Origin: Orobanche coerulescens
Lineage: Eukaryota; Streptophyta; Magnoliopsida; Lamiales; Orobanchaceae
Assembly (NCBI GenBank): GCA_033398695.1
Contig: CM065802.1
Span: 78,726,096 to 78,790,095 of the forward strand
Direction: 5' to 3'
DNA: 64,000 nucleotides
The notes under the pieces were generated by a model. The model searched no databases. It saw only the letters and a program-made list of their open reading frames with translations, and was not told where the DNA came from. Of this stretch, positions 9,955 to 21,799 are shown one piece after another. The position numbers and the translations under genes are program-made. Position 1 is the stretch's first letter. Each line of letters starts with the position of its first letter.

Positions 9955-10805
9955 TTTTCTAGTTAGGGCAGTTTTGCCCTTATCTGATCCCGAGGGTATT
10001 TCATAGACTTGGCAAACGGGCGGGCCAAATCTGGGCGGGGCCGAAAAGGCCTGATTTTTTTGGGCCAAAAATATTAGGCCCGTGGCCCGCCCCGTGCGGG
10101 CTCGGCCCGGCCCGCGGGCCTCAACTTTTTTTTTTTTTTGAAATATTAATTCTGAATAAATATAGAAATATTTTCGATCCTTAATTATTAAATTATTCAC
10201 TATACTATCACAATCAGATAAATAAATGTACAATTATTTTTATTTGATAATTACATTATTTACTACACTACCACAATCAAAAGACAAATATACAAATATT
10301 TTTATTTGATCATCATATCATTTATCACTACTACTTTCTTATAAAAATTATAAAATAATATTATTATTGATATGACATACTACAAAGTAATCATAAAGTC
10401 CCATAAAAAAATAAAATTATATCAATAATTAACATACAGATGTAATATAATCTAACAAATAAGGAAATTTTTTAAATATTATAATTACATATAACATAAA
10501 AAAAAAGCCAGGCGGTCATTGCCATGGCCGGCCACAGGCGGGCAAATGGCCGGGCCAAAAGGCTCGATTTTTGGGGCCAAAAATATGAAGCCCAATGCCC
10601 GCCCAAAACAAAGTGGCCGCCCGCGCTTTCTGGGTCTAGTATTTCACCTATTCAGATTTTATAGGGCGGTTCGCCCTTGTTTGAATCTGAAGGCATTTCT
10701 CCTAGTCCGGTTTTCTATGGTGGTTCACCCTTTTTTGAATCTGAAGGCGTTTCACCTGGTCAGATTTTCTAGAGCGGTTCACCCTTGTTTGAATCTGAAG
10801 GTATT
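9955..10805. repeat. 54-bp tandem array, left part (interrupted by hAT MITE)
   Basis: The unit is TTTCACCTGGTCAGATTTTC followed by TAGGGCGGTTCACCCTTGTT and TGAATCTGAAGGTA. Full copies occupy 10642-10695, 10696-10749 and 10750-10803. A degenerate copy at about 9955-10003 shows that the array continued before the MITE at 10004-10638 was inserted. The array continues at 20712-20905 beyond element A. Confidence 0.85.
10004..10638. mobile_element. Non-autonomous hAT element (MITE), 635 bp
   Basis: It is flanked by a perfect 8-bp target duplication GTATTTCA (9996-10003 and 10639-10646), as expected for hAT. The left end begins TAGACTTGGCAAACGGGCGG and the right end, reverse-complemented, begins TAGACCCAGAAAGCGCGGGC. 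Both ends are GC-rich (GGCCCG words) and enclose an AT-rich core without coding capacity. Inside, about 65 bp are duplicated (10193-10255 and 10256-10320). Confidence 0.85.
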
Positions 10806-11834
10806 TGTAACACCCCCAGAGTCATCCAGGAAATATTACAGCGCCGTGGGCCCCGAGATGGAACCCACAAGGCTAAAAGAAATTTTCGCAAACATCTACA
10901 AATACTCAAGAAGCCAACGACGGTACTATCTTTAAAAATTCACAAAGACTTATAAAATCCATTTATCAAAAACCGTCGTAAAAACTTACTTGAAATCGCA
11001 AGGCCAAACAGCCGACACTCAAAAGTTTAGAAAACGATTTCCAAAGTAACTTCAGTTACCAGATACCAAAAGAGCGTTTCAAAATACTCACGCAGCGGAA
11101 AAAGACCAACCATAAAGATACTCTAGCAGCGGAATACAAGAACCAATCAAGAAACTCAATGCACAGAACATGTCCTAGCCAGTATCCTCCGGGAAGCTCA
11201 TCTCTTCACGACTGCTACAAGCTCGATACTCCAAGAACCTAAAAAGAAATCCCACGACGGGGTCAGCCATAATATCCAACAATGATAACCGTCACATCAC
11301 ATTAATAATTACATACCAATGAGAATACAACATAAGAATACGACCAACGTAATCTTACCGCCATAACTTTGCTTACTCAAGTAATTCTCATCAGAATAAC
11401 CATTATCACATTTCACATCCTGTACTCGATTAACCAATAAACTCGAACATAATATCTGTATTGTACCTCAATCAATACTCAAGATTCTCAAACTATCATA
11501 ACCAACTCACGATACGGAAATATACCAATTCTGACCAATACGATCCCTCGAATAACATCATCAAATCCCAAGACGATAACCGATTGTCCATCAAAGACAA
11601 ATACCAAAAGAAATATGGAACATACCTCGAGATACGAAATACCATTACCATCACGTCAGTCTAATCCGAGATCAGATCAACACAACATACGGACATGGTC
11701 CTAACACAAGACCTACAAATGCATACTCACATGACAACGTCAATATGATCACAACAATAACGACAATGTATACTTATGGCAAACCCATAATATACATATG
11801 CACAACAACAATACATGGCAATCCGATGATCCAG

Positions 11835-11950
11835 CGTACACTGCCTAGATCCCCCGATGATCCCGTCAGACCAACTCGAGGTGGAAAAACCGTCCGATGA
11901 TCCAGCGCACGCTAGCATAGATCCCCCGATGATCCCGTCGGACCAACACG
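11835..11950 (-). repeat. Two-unit minisatellite in the element A LTR
   Basis: CGATGATCCAGCG...CCCCGATGATCCCGTC followed by RGACCAACNCGAGGTGG occurs twice with a period of about 73 bp. It recurs at 18250-18390 in the other LTR. The minus-strand core GGTCTGACGGG matches the repeats in D and in the fragment at 2615-2965. Confidence 0.75.
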
Positions 11951-13565
11951 AGGTGGACATATGACAACAATGCACAACTGCACAAAACAATAGTACACAA
12001 TACACGACAACAATAATGTACAAATGCATGACAACGACAATACACGAATGTATCACGACATGATCGACACAAATGATAAAAATGATTAGAGTACTTGCCC
12101 CGAGTCCTTCGAGAACGATCTCAATGTCTAAACCATCACGAACCATTACCCTCAATACTCGACGGTCCAAAGTATCACGGATTGCAGATAATTCATATCT
12201 TCGTCTTTATCACAATATATCCTTGATACCCAAATATACCAATAACCGAAATAAATCATGTACATTATGATTTAACTCCCAGAATCGGAAGAACGATATC
12301 CAATCCAAATACCCAAAGTTCACAATAATAATCATCGCTATATGCATTATAAACGAAATGAAACTGAAATCATTCATTAAACATTATAACTGAGCAAGTA
12401 ATAACTTGCCTCGATACCGACATGACGATGATGAAGCCGCTACCAGTCACAATGCCTTCGTCTACGAGCTCCTCGGCCCCGACCGAAGCAATTCAAGAAC
12501 ATACTCGAACACGACCGCATCATCCGGTTGTAATCACCGATCAATAATCTCAACCTATCGAAGTAATCAAATAACACATATCCGATAACAATTAACAACC
12601 GACACGACCAACCAAATCATCTCAACTATTCAACGATATCTACAATACAAACTACAGCTCGATGATCATAATCAATCAACACAACCTATCAATAAACCCA
12701 ACGATTCCACAACTATCCTGATTAACCACAAGTCCGAATAATCCAATTCAAACAATTACGAATTCACAACCACAATGCGATTACGGATACGAGCGTAAAG
12801 GAAATCATATTCGACGAACAATCACAATCTTTCCGGATTCCAAATTGATATCATGATTCGTATTTCATTAAGAACATACGAATTCTACCACTACAACCAA
12901 CGAATATTCGATCTTCATATATAAAAATACCGATAATTCAATATACGATCGTCTTGCTATGTTAAATTCATCAAAAGTTCCTCAAGAACACTAAGGGATT
13001 CGAACTCATGTTCATAACCATTAAAACAACATAATTCGATATCCTTTAACATGAATATAATCTTCCAATTCGTAATCCAACTCATGAATCATCGTATTCT
13101 TCAGTACACACTCTACATAACCTCAAGGATTGTAGCAAAAACTCCCTAATCATCATCATACGGATCAAATACGGATAATAATACCAAGAACATCAAGAAC
13201 TCTATGATTTCATAATCATAATCAACATATTCAAGGTATAAACCATCATTTCACCATCTTCCTTCAACATATAATTCATATAACCTCAAGAATCGAAACA
13301 ACAACATCTTAATCCTCTTCATACGAATCATTTACGGATAATAATACCAAAATCTGAAATTAAAGTGAAGAATTCAACAACATACCTCAAGAATATGAAT
13401 AACCCAATCAAACCCTTCAAGAATCATTGATATCTTCATATCCAAGCTTCTAATCCATGCCTCCAAGCTCACAATCGACTTAAAAGTGTTTAGAGCATAC
13501 TTAGAAGTGAAGAAGGACGGAAAAACGAAGTGAAATGATCAGGAGGAATGAAAGACGAACTTTCA

Positions 13566-13975
13566 TTTTATAAACTGCATCGATCTTTACGTACGTTAAC
13601 CACCAGCATTAACGTGCGTAATGCACTTAGCGTACGCTAAGAGTCCTTAATAGCGTACGTAATCTCATTTCCAAAACTAATCGACTAGCTGGCCCAATTG
13701 ATTACGTACGTAACATTTCCTTCATTACGTACGTAATACGTACGTTGACTTGCTACAGTAAAACTCTATTTAACGTACGTTATACACTTCTCGTAGCGTA
13801 CGTAATGGCCAGGGTTGACTCGCCTGTCCACATCCGCCGCCGACATCGGGTCCCACCTGCCGACCATGACTCGGTCCTGTCCGATTCCCTCATTACGTAC
13901 GTAATGCTTTAGCCATAACGTACGTAACACAACCAGTTTAGCATACGTAAGTCTTCAACATTAGCGTACGCTAAG
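13566..13975 (-). promoter_or_regulatory. Element A U3: TATA box and about 12 ACGTACGT palindromes (3' LTR)
   Basis: In minus sense a TATAAAA box (13566-13572) lies 14 bp downstream of TTAACGTACGTAA (13587-13599). Further sites follow, among them near 13606, 13626 (TTAGCGTACGCTAA), 13652, 13700, a double site near 13725-13745, 13770, 13794, 13892, 13915, 13936 and 13960. The consensus is a TTACG or TTAGCG half-site in inverted pairs with a 2-bp centre. The same array is at 19994-20405 in the 5' LTR. Confidence 0.8.
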
Positions 13976-14277
13976 TATTCTATACTCTAGCCAATTTTCA
14001 ACTGTTACCACCTGACATACAAAATACGATCATACGGCATACTGAATATGTATACTGAATCCAACAATATTCTCATATGATATACCCAATATCAAAAGTG
14101 CGATAACCTGATACACGATATCCTTAATTATAATTGTCTACCAAATACGATAATTGTACCAATACTGACATCTCAGTCCTTTATTTATTTTATCCATACT
14201 GTACAGATTCCACGCTGTACAGAAAAACTCGGATAAAATAATCTCAAACAACAGTAGTAGAAAATCCGGATATTACA

Positions 14278-16757
14278 TTCTACACCACTTAAAATAAGTT
14301 TCGACCTCGAAACTTGCAATCCGTCATAAAACAAACAAACATATCGTCCAACCACAATATTCCAAAATCATCACGACAGCGATCAATCATCATCATTACC
14401 GAATATCCAAAAGAGCATACTTACAAATACACAGGTCGACGATCTCCTAAGATACTAGCAAGCGATCTCACTGTACAGTCTCAATACGCTTACGATCACA
14501 ATTCCCTGAGTCTCAATAAAATATATCATCTTCGGATGAAACAATCTGCCCGAATCAAATCCTGTCTGCCTGATTACATAATCAAGTCCCAATTCCGATA
14601 AGACGAATAATACACAATACATCTGCAAAACAACTGCCCAAAACAACGACACGAGTCCCCAAAACATCAACACAAAATCCGAACGCTCAGATGATCACCA
14701 ACAATTATCAACCAATAAATCAACCGAATTTATCATCAACATGATAAATTCCCATATGACCAACCAGAGGTCAAAACACAATCGAGAATATCATCAACAT
14801 GATAAACTCCAATATGACCAACCAGAGGTCAACGATAATCGAGAATACCTTGAAACGGTAAGCTCCAACACGATCAATACAGAACCACAGAAACAGATAT
14901 ACGAAAAAGCAAAATTCTCAAAATGACACACTAATCACATACAGTGATTCTCAACGAAACACAACCGATTGGTGAACATACCCCTCGGCATACGAACAAC
15001 CAATCACAAACCGACGAACATATCCAATCATACATGGAGTGGGAACGACCACTCAATATCCAAAACAACCAGCATGGGGTCGCCATCCCCAAATCTACAC
15101 TTACAACGAAATCCTTCAAAATCACTATGGTAAAAATCACACTACTACCATACCAATGGAATCACATAGCACATATGTCCCGATTTCAACAAAATCCAAA
15201 GTTCCAAAATTACATCCTGTGCATGAATCTACAACACGCAACATATTTCTCTTATCCGATAAATCAATCGATCATCCTTGCATAACCAAACGACCATATC
15301 AAAGTTCGGATCCCTATTCATCGTTCCACATTGATATATTATCCAGTTCGTGAGTCACACTCACAACTTCACCATGATATGTAATATACACTAAATGCGT
15401 ATGGTTATCAATCACATTTTCAAAACCAGTTTGAAATCATATAGTCTTGTCAAAAGACAAATTTTCGAAAATTCTTTCAAAATTTTCAAAACTCAAAACA
15501 TAAATTTTTGGTAAGACTGCAAAATCAATTTTCGAACCAACCGGCTCGCTCGTGTCAAGTTCTCGATAAAAATTCTTTTCAAATACACACGATTAAATAA
15601 AATGGGATTTATGCAAATGCTTGGCCATATCTATACTCCTGTATACCAATTCAGCTCGTCACCAAATTTACTGATATTCCATCGGAAAACCACACGATGA
15701 AATTCCAAAATCTCAATATATAGACTCTGATAAAAAGTCCTCCTCCACCTACTACTCGCAACGTCAATCTTTAATCCATCCTGGATCACCTCAAATATGA
15801 TATGACAAAACGTTGAAACAATTCAACAAATCAAACACGGCGAAAGACTTCCCGAGAATTTCCATTTAAACAAGTAAACCAAAGCCTCGAAAGGCGGAAA
15901 TGACCTAGGTAAACGATTGGTATAGTGTTTTACAAATCTCGGGAGTTTTAGAAAACAAGAAAAAGCCTTTTGAAACATTAGGGTCTCAGCCCGTATCTCG
16001 TTCCGCATTACAAAAAGTTTAAAAAGTAGAAAACCCTTTTTCGGACTCCAAGTCCTGGGTTATAAAACTATTTCAAAATCGATTGGGTCTCGGCCCAAAA
16101 ATCATTTTCCGTAAAACATCCGTAAAACATTCATTTTGAAAAGTGTCATTTTCAAATGCTCAAAAACAGTTTCATGTATCACAAAATGATCTATCATGAC
16201 TACATGTTCTTCTCAACCATGCATAACATTTCTCCCAAAGGCACAATTCCGTTCCAACAATTAACCGGCATATTGATTTCCAAAATCATAACTTCTCAAG
16301 ATCATCAATCTTGTCCCAATTCTGACATCTCATACTGTAACGCATGATATCTGCTGAATCTCAAAACATATCAACTTAGAACGGCAATAAATCTCAATGA
16401 AATTCAAAAATCCAAATACTTACAGATCGTGAAGCCGACGATTCCCGTGATACTGGCACATGTCTCAACTCTAGAAAGTACTCGACACAGATATTTACAA
16501 GACACACGTTTTGCAAACTCAGTTGAACTCGAGAACACAACACATCTCTATCCGAAGAAACACGTTCATACCATTTGGAAAAGTTTATAACAAACTCAGT
16601 ACCACACTGGTAAATCACATAACGTACAAGCCTGAGTGAATACAAAAACTCACGGCTCTAGTATTAGTCAATCGACAACTCGAATGACGCAACAAAACAT
16701 GATCCAACTCGACCCAAATGCCTAGGTTTTCGCAACCTAAGCTCCGATACCATATTC
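14278..16757 (-). other. Internal region of element A, no gag or pol
   Basis: No recognisable retroviral-type protein segment occurs in any frame. At the left, TTCTACACCACTTAAAATAA corresponds to the polypurine region of D (44661-44685). At the right, the leader next to the primer site (GCCTAGGTTTTCGCAACCTA) resembles that of D (49450-49500). About 14740-14880 contains a short repeat (GATAAAYTCCNATATGACCA, twice). About 15880-16120 is similar to the LTR fragment at 2270-2560. Confidence 0.75.
16741..16752 (-). other. Primer binding site 1 of element A (initiator tRNA-Met)
   Basis: The minus strand reads TGGTATCGGAGC, complementary to the 3' end of plant initiator tRNA-Met apart from one base relative to the usual TGGTATCAGAGC. 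It lies five bases (GAATA in sense) from the end of the partial LTR at 16758. Confidence 0.8.
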
Positions 16758-17216
16758 TGTAACACCCCCAGAGTCATCCAGGAAATATTACAGCGCTGTG
16801 GGCCCCGAGATGGAACCCACAAGGCTAAAAGAAATTTTTGCAAACATCTACAAATACTCAAGAAGCCAACGACGGTACTATCTTTAAAAATTCACAAAGA
16901 CTTATAAAATCCATTTATCAAAAACCGTCGTAAAAACTTATTTGAAATCGCAAGGCCAAACAGCCGACACTCAAAAATTTAGAAAACGATTTCCAAAGTA
17001 ACTTCAGTTACCATATACCAAAAGAGCGTTTCAAAATACTCACGCAGTGGAAAAAGACCAACCATAAAGATACTCTAGCAGCGGAATACAAGAACCAATC
17101 AAGAAACTCAATGCACAGAACATGTCCTAGCCAGTATCCTCCGGGAAGCTCATCTCTTCACAACCGCTACAAGCTCGATACTCCGGGAACATGTCCTAGC
17201 CAGTATCCTCCGGGAA
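16758..17216 (-). repeat. Partial extra LTR (U5 side) between two primer sites
   Basis: The first 420 bp match the start of the element A LTR (TGTAACACCCCCAGAG..., 10806 on). The segment GAACATGTCCTAGCCAGTAT is then repeated (17118 and 17187), and the sequence jumps within the shared word AAGCTC straight to a second primer site. The result in sense is LTR - primer site - partial U5 - primer site - leader, with element A otherwise normal. Confidence 0.8.
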
Positions 17217-17228
17217 GCTCCGATACCA
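17217..17228 (-). other. Primer binding site 2 of element A
   Basis: Minus strand TGGTATCGGAGC, five bases from the complete 5' LTR that starts at 17234. The spacing is identical to site 1. Confidence 0.8.
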
Positions 17229-17233
17229 TATTC

Positions 17234-20200
17234 TGTAACACCCCAAGAGTCATCCAGGAAATATTACAGCGTCGTGGGCCCCGAGATGGAACCCACAAGG
17301 CTAAAAGAAATTTTCGCAAACATCTACAAATACTCAAGAAGCCAACGACGGTACTATCTTTAAAAATTCACAAAGACTTATAAAATCCATTTATCAAAAA
17401 CCGTCGCAAAAACTTATTTGAAATCGCAAGGCCAAACAGCCGACACTCAAAAGTTTAGAAAACGATTTCCAAAGTAACTTCAGTTACCAGATACCAAAAG
17501 AGCGTTTCAAAATACTCACGCAGCGGAAAAAGACCAACCATAAAGATACTCTAGCAGCGGAATACAAGAACCAATCAAGAAACTCAATGCACAAAACATG
17601 TCCTAGCCAGTATCCTCCGGGAAGCTCATCTCTTCACGACCGCTACAAGCTCGATACTCCAAGAACCTAAAAAGAAATCCCACGACGGGGTCAGCCATAA
17701 TATCCAACAATGATAACCGTCACATCACATTAATAATTACATACCAATGAGAATACAACATAAGAATACGACCAACGTAATCTTACCGCCATAACTTTGC
17801 CTACTCAAGTAATTCTCATCAGAATAACCATTATCACATTTCACATCCTGTACTCGATTAACCAATAAACTCGAACATAATATCTGTATTGTACCTCAAT
17901 CAATACTCAAGATTCTCAAACTATCATAACCAACTCACGATACGGAAATATATCAGTTCTGACCAATACGATCCCTCGAATAACATCATCAAATCCCAAG
18001 ACGATAACCGATTGTCCATCAAAGACAAATACTAAAAGAAATATGGAACATACCTCGAGATACGAAATACCATTACCATCACGTCAGTCTAATCCGAGAT
18101 CATATCAACACAACATACGGACATGGTCCTAACACAAGACCTACAAATGCATACTCACATGACAACGTCAATATGATCACAACAATAACGACAATGTATA
18201 CTTATGGCAAACCCATAATATACATATGCACAACAACAATACATGGCAATTTGATGATCCAGCGTTCACTGTCTAGATCCCCCGATGATCCCGTCAGACC
18301 AACCCGAGGTGGAAAACCCGTCCGATGATCCAGCGCACGCTAGCATAGATCCCCCGATGATCCCGTCGGACCAACACGGGGTGGACATATTACAACAATG
18401 CACAACTGCACAAAACAATAGTACACAATACACGACAACAATAATGTACAAATGCATGACAACGACGATACACGAATGTATCACGTCATGATCGACACAA
18501 ATGATAAAAATGATTAGAGTACTTGCCCCGAGTCCTTCGAGAACGATCTCAATGTCTAAACCATCACGAACCATTACCCTCAATACTCGACGGTCCAAAG
18601 TATCACGGATTGCAGATAATTCATATGTTCGTCTTTATCACAATATATCCTCGATACCCAAATATACCAATAACCGAAATAAATCATGTACATTATGATT
18701 TAACTCCCAGAATCGGAAGAACGATATCCAATCCAAATACCCAAAGTTCACAATAATAATCATCGCTATATGCATTATAAACGAAATGAAACTGAAATCA
18801 TTCATTAAACATTATAACTGAGCAAGTAATAACTTGCCTCTATACCGACATGACGATGATGAAGCCGCTACCAGTCACAATGCCTTCGTCTACGAGCTCC
18901 TAGGCCCCGACCGAAGCAATTCAAGAACATACTCGAACACGACCGCAACATCCGGTTATAATCACCGATCAATAATCTCAACCTATCGAAGTAATCAAAT
19001 AACACATATCCGATAACAATTAACAACCGACACGACCAACCAAATCATCTCAATTATTCAACGATATCTACAATACAAAATACAACTCGATGATCATAAT
19101 CAATCAACACAACCTATCAATAAACCCAACGATTCCACAACTATCCTGATTAACCACAAGTCCGAATAATCCAATTCAAACAATTACGAATTCACAACCA
19201 CAATGCGATTACGGATACGAGCGTAAAGGAAATCATATTCGACGAACAATCACAATCTTTCCGGATTCCAAATTGATATCATGATTCGTATTTCATTAAG
19301 AACATACGAATTCTACCACTACAACCAACGAATATTCGATCTTCATATATAAAAATACCGATAATTCAATATACGATCGTCTTGCTATGTTAAATTCATC
19401 AAAAGTTCCTCAAGAACACTAAGGGATTCGAACTCATGTTCATAACCATTAAAACAACATAATTCGATATCCTTTAACATGAATATAATCTTCCAATTCG
19501 TAATCCAACTCATGAATCATCGTATTCTTCAGTACACACTCTACATAACCTCAAGAATTGTAGCAAAAACTCCCTAATCATCATCATATGGATCAAATAC
19601 GGATAATAATACCAAGAACATCAAGAACTCTATGATTCCATAATCATAATCAACATATTCAAGGTATAAACCATCATTTCACCATCTTCCTTCAACATAT
19701 AATTCATATAACCTCAAGAATCGAAACAACAACATCTTAATCCTCTTCATACGAATCATTTACGGATAATAATACCAAAATCCGAAATCAAAGTGAAGAA
19801 TTCAACAACATACCTCAAGAATATGAATAACCCAATCAAACCCTTCAAGAATCATTGATATCTTCATATCCAAGCTTCTAATCCATGCCTCCAAGCTCAC
19901 AATCGACTTAAAAGTGTTTAGAGCATACTTAGAAGCGAAGAAGGACGGAAAAACGAAGTGAAATGATCAGGAGGAATGAAAGACGAACTTTCATTTTATA
20001 AACTGCATCGATCTTTACGTACGTTAACCACCAGCATTAACGTGCATAATGCACTTAGCGTACGCTAAGAGTCCTTAGTAGCGTACGTAATCTCATTTCC
20101 AAAACTAACTGACCTGTTTCGTCCAATTGATTACGTACGTAACATTTCCTTCATTACGTACGTAATACGTACGTTGACTTGCTACAGTAAAACTCTATTT

Positions 20201-20711
20201 AACGTACGTTATACACTTCTCATAGCGTACGTAATGGCCGGGGTTGACTCGCCTGTCCACATCCACCGCCGACATCGGGTCCCACCTGCCGACCATGACT
20301 CGGTCCTATCCGATTCCCTCGTTACGTACGTAATGCTTTAGCCATAACGTACGTAACACAACCAGTTTAGCGTACGTAAGTCTTCAACATTAGCGTACGC
20401 TAAGTATTCTATACTCTAGCCAATTTTCAATTGTTACCACCTGTCTCGACATACAGAATATGATCATACGGCATACTGAATACGTATACTGAATCCAACA
20501 ATATTCTCATATAATATACCCAATATCAAAAGTGCGATAACCTGATACACGATATCCTTAATTATAATTGTCTACCAAATACGACAATTGTACCAATACT
20601 GACATCTCAGTCCTTTATTTATTTTATCCATACTGTACAGATTCCACGCTGTACAGTAAAACTCGGATAAAATAATCTCAAACAACAGTAGTAGAAAATC
20701 CGGATATTACT
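17234..20711 (-). repeat. 5' LTR of element A
   Basis: It is 3478 bp long and colinear with the 3' LTR at 10806-14277. It ends ...GGATATTACT at 20711 where CA would be expected, so the last base is probably mutated. It has a TATA box at 19994-20000 (minus), a palindrome array at about 20015-20405 and a minisatellite at 18250-18390. Small differences from the 3' LTR include CTGACCTGTTTCGTCC near 20107 in place of CTAGCTGGCCC at 13687. Confidence 0.85.
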
Positions 20712-20905
20712 GTATGTCACCTGGTCAGATTTTCTAGGGTGGTTCACACTTGTTTGAATCTGAAAGTATTTCATCCGGTCGGATTTTCTAGGGAGACTCA
20801 CCCTTGTTTGAATCTCAAGGCATTTCACCTGGTCAGATCTTCTAGGGCGGTTCATCCTTGTTTGAATCTGAAGGCATTTAACCTGATCAGATTTTCTTTC
20901 TAGTT
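20712..20905. repeat. 54-bp tandem array, right part
   Basis: About 3.5 units of the array described at 9955-10805 continue directly after the element A insertion (TCACCTGGTCAGATTTTCTA, TCATCCGGTCGGATTTTCTA and so on). They end where the Tat1 3' untranslated region approaches the integrase stop. Confidence 0.85.
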
Positions 20906-20980
20906 CATTCGAACTGCATATTTAGATTTCCTTGGTAACGGACTTTTATTAAAATATTACAAGCTCTTCCCAACATTTCT

Positions 20981-21799
20981 TCATACAAAATATTTTTTCA
21001 AATGACATATGTTCCAAGCTCTTTTAATGGGGTGTCCCTCCATATCCTCGAGCTCATAAGGTCATTCCCAGTTTAGCTCCATCTTTCCTATTTTTGTGAG
21101 AGCGGCAGCTTGCCTGAGCACCAAGTCGCCGACTTGGAACTGTCTCTTCTTTACCTTCTTATCATGAGCTCCTTTTGTCAAGCTCTTGTATCTTTCTGTT
21201 CGAGCTGCAGCTATTTCTCTTCTTTCTTCTATGGCATCCAACGCCTCCTTCATCATTTCTTCATTTTTTTCTTTGTTGAACCATCGAACTCGGTGTGACA
21301 TTTCTCCGACCTCTGTCGGGATAACAACTTCGAACCCATATACCATACTAGAGGGTGTTTCCCCTGTTGATGACCTGGGTGTGGTTCGGTATGACCATAG
21401 CATCAAGCTTAGTTCGTCCACCCACCCTCCTCATGCTTTGTCTAAGTGGGTTTTTATTACTTGCAAGATTGTTCTATTTGTTACTTCCACCTGTCCGTTG
21501 GTCTGCGGATGAGCCACCGCGGCGAATCGTTGTTTGATGTGCATACCCTTGCACCAGGATTGGGTTCTCTTCCCATTGAATTGCGTCCCATTGTCTGAGA
21601 TGAGTATTTGGGGCGCCTCATACCTGCAGCAGATGTTGTTAAACAAAAATCTTATGATCTTTTGTTCGGTGATGGTGGCCACCGGCTCGGCCTCCGCCCA
21701 CTTGCTGAAGTAGTCGTTGGATACTACTAAAAACTTCCTTCCTCCTGAGCCAGGTGTGAACTGTCCCATAATGTCAATTTCCTATTTAGCAAATGGTCT
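20981..21799 (-). pseudogene. Tat1 integrase (Tat-like Ty3/gypsy), partial
   Basis: The minus strand encodes RPFAK-stop-EIDIMGQF at the right edge, DYFSKWAEAEP (first catalytic Asp region), LISDNGTQFNG (second Asp), HPQTNGQVEVTNRTI (catalytic Glu), SYRTTPRSSTGETPSSMVYG, and the C-terminal QVGDLVLR...HLKKYFV, ending at 20981. All are diagnostic of Tat/Ogre-type integrase, which joins cDNA ends to chromosomal DNA. In-frame stops lie at 21428-21430 (TGA), near 21061 (TGA) and near 21783. The N-terminal part is cut off at 21799 by copia element X, and no reverse transcriptase of this element is in the window. Confidence 0.85.

Larger units (their letters stand above)
10806..14277 (-). repeat. 3' LTR of element A
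   Basis: It begins TGTAACACCCCCAGAG on the plus strand and ends ...GGATATTACA, with a length of 3472 bp. In sense direction it has U3 palindromes (13587-13975), a TATAAAA box (plus 13566-13572), a long transcribed part with a two-unit minisatellite (11835-11950), and the R/U5 end. By eye it differs from the 5' LTR at only a few tens of positions, indicating recent insertion. ORFs inside it (for example minus 11727-12170) recur in both LTRs only because the LTRs are copies, and I do not regard them as genes. Confidence 0.85.
10806..20711 (-). mobile_element. Element A: non-autonomous Tekay-related LTR retrotransposon
   Basis: LTRs at 10806-14277 and 17234-20711 flank about 2.5 kb with no gag or pol. 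The target duplication is GTATT (10801-10805) versus GTATG (20712-20716), one mismatch. The sense strand is minus: the primer site lies beside the right LTR and the polypurine side beside the left one. The termini (TGTAACACCCC...GGATATTACA), the primer-site leader and the polypurine region resemble those of coding element D, so A probably depends on a D-like relative. The 5' end carries an extra partial LTR and a second primer site. Confidence 0.85.

Noticed and set aside
11727..12170. 147-codon minus-strand ORF in the element A LTR, partly repeated at 18266-18598
   Set aside because: It overlaps the minisatellite, has Cys/His/Val-rich low-complexity composition and no domain. It recurs only because LTRs are duplicates.
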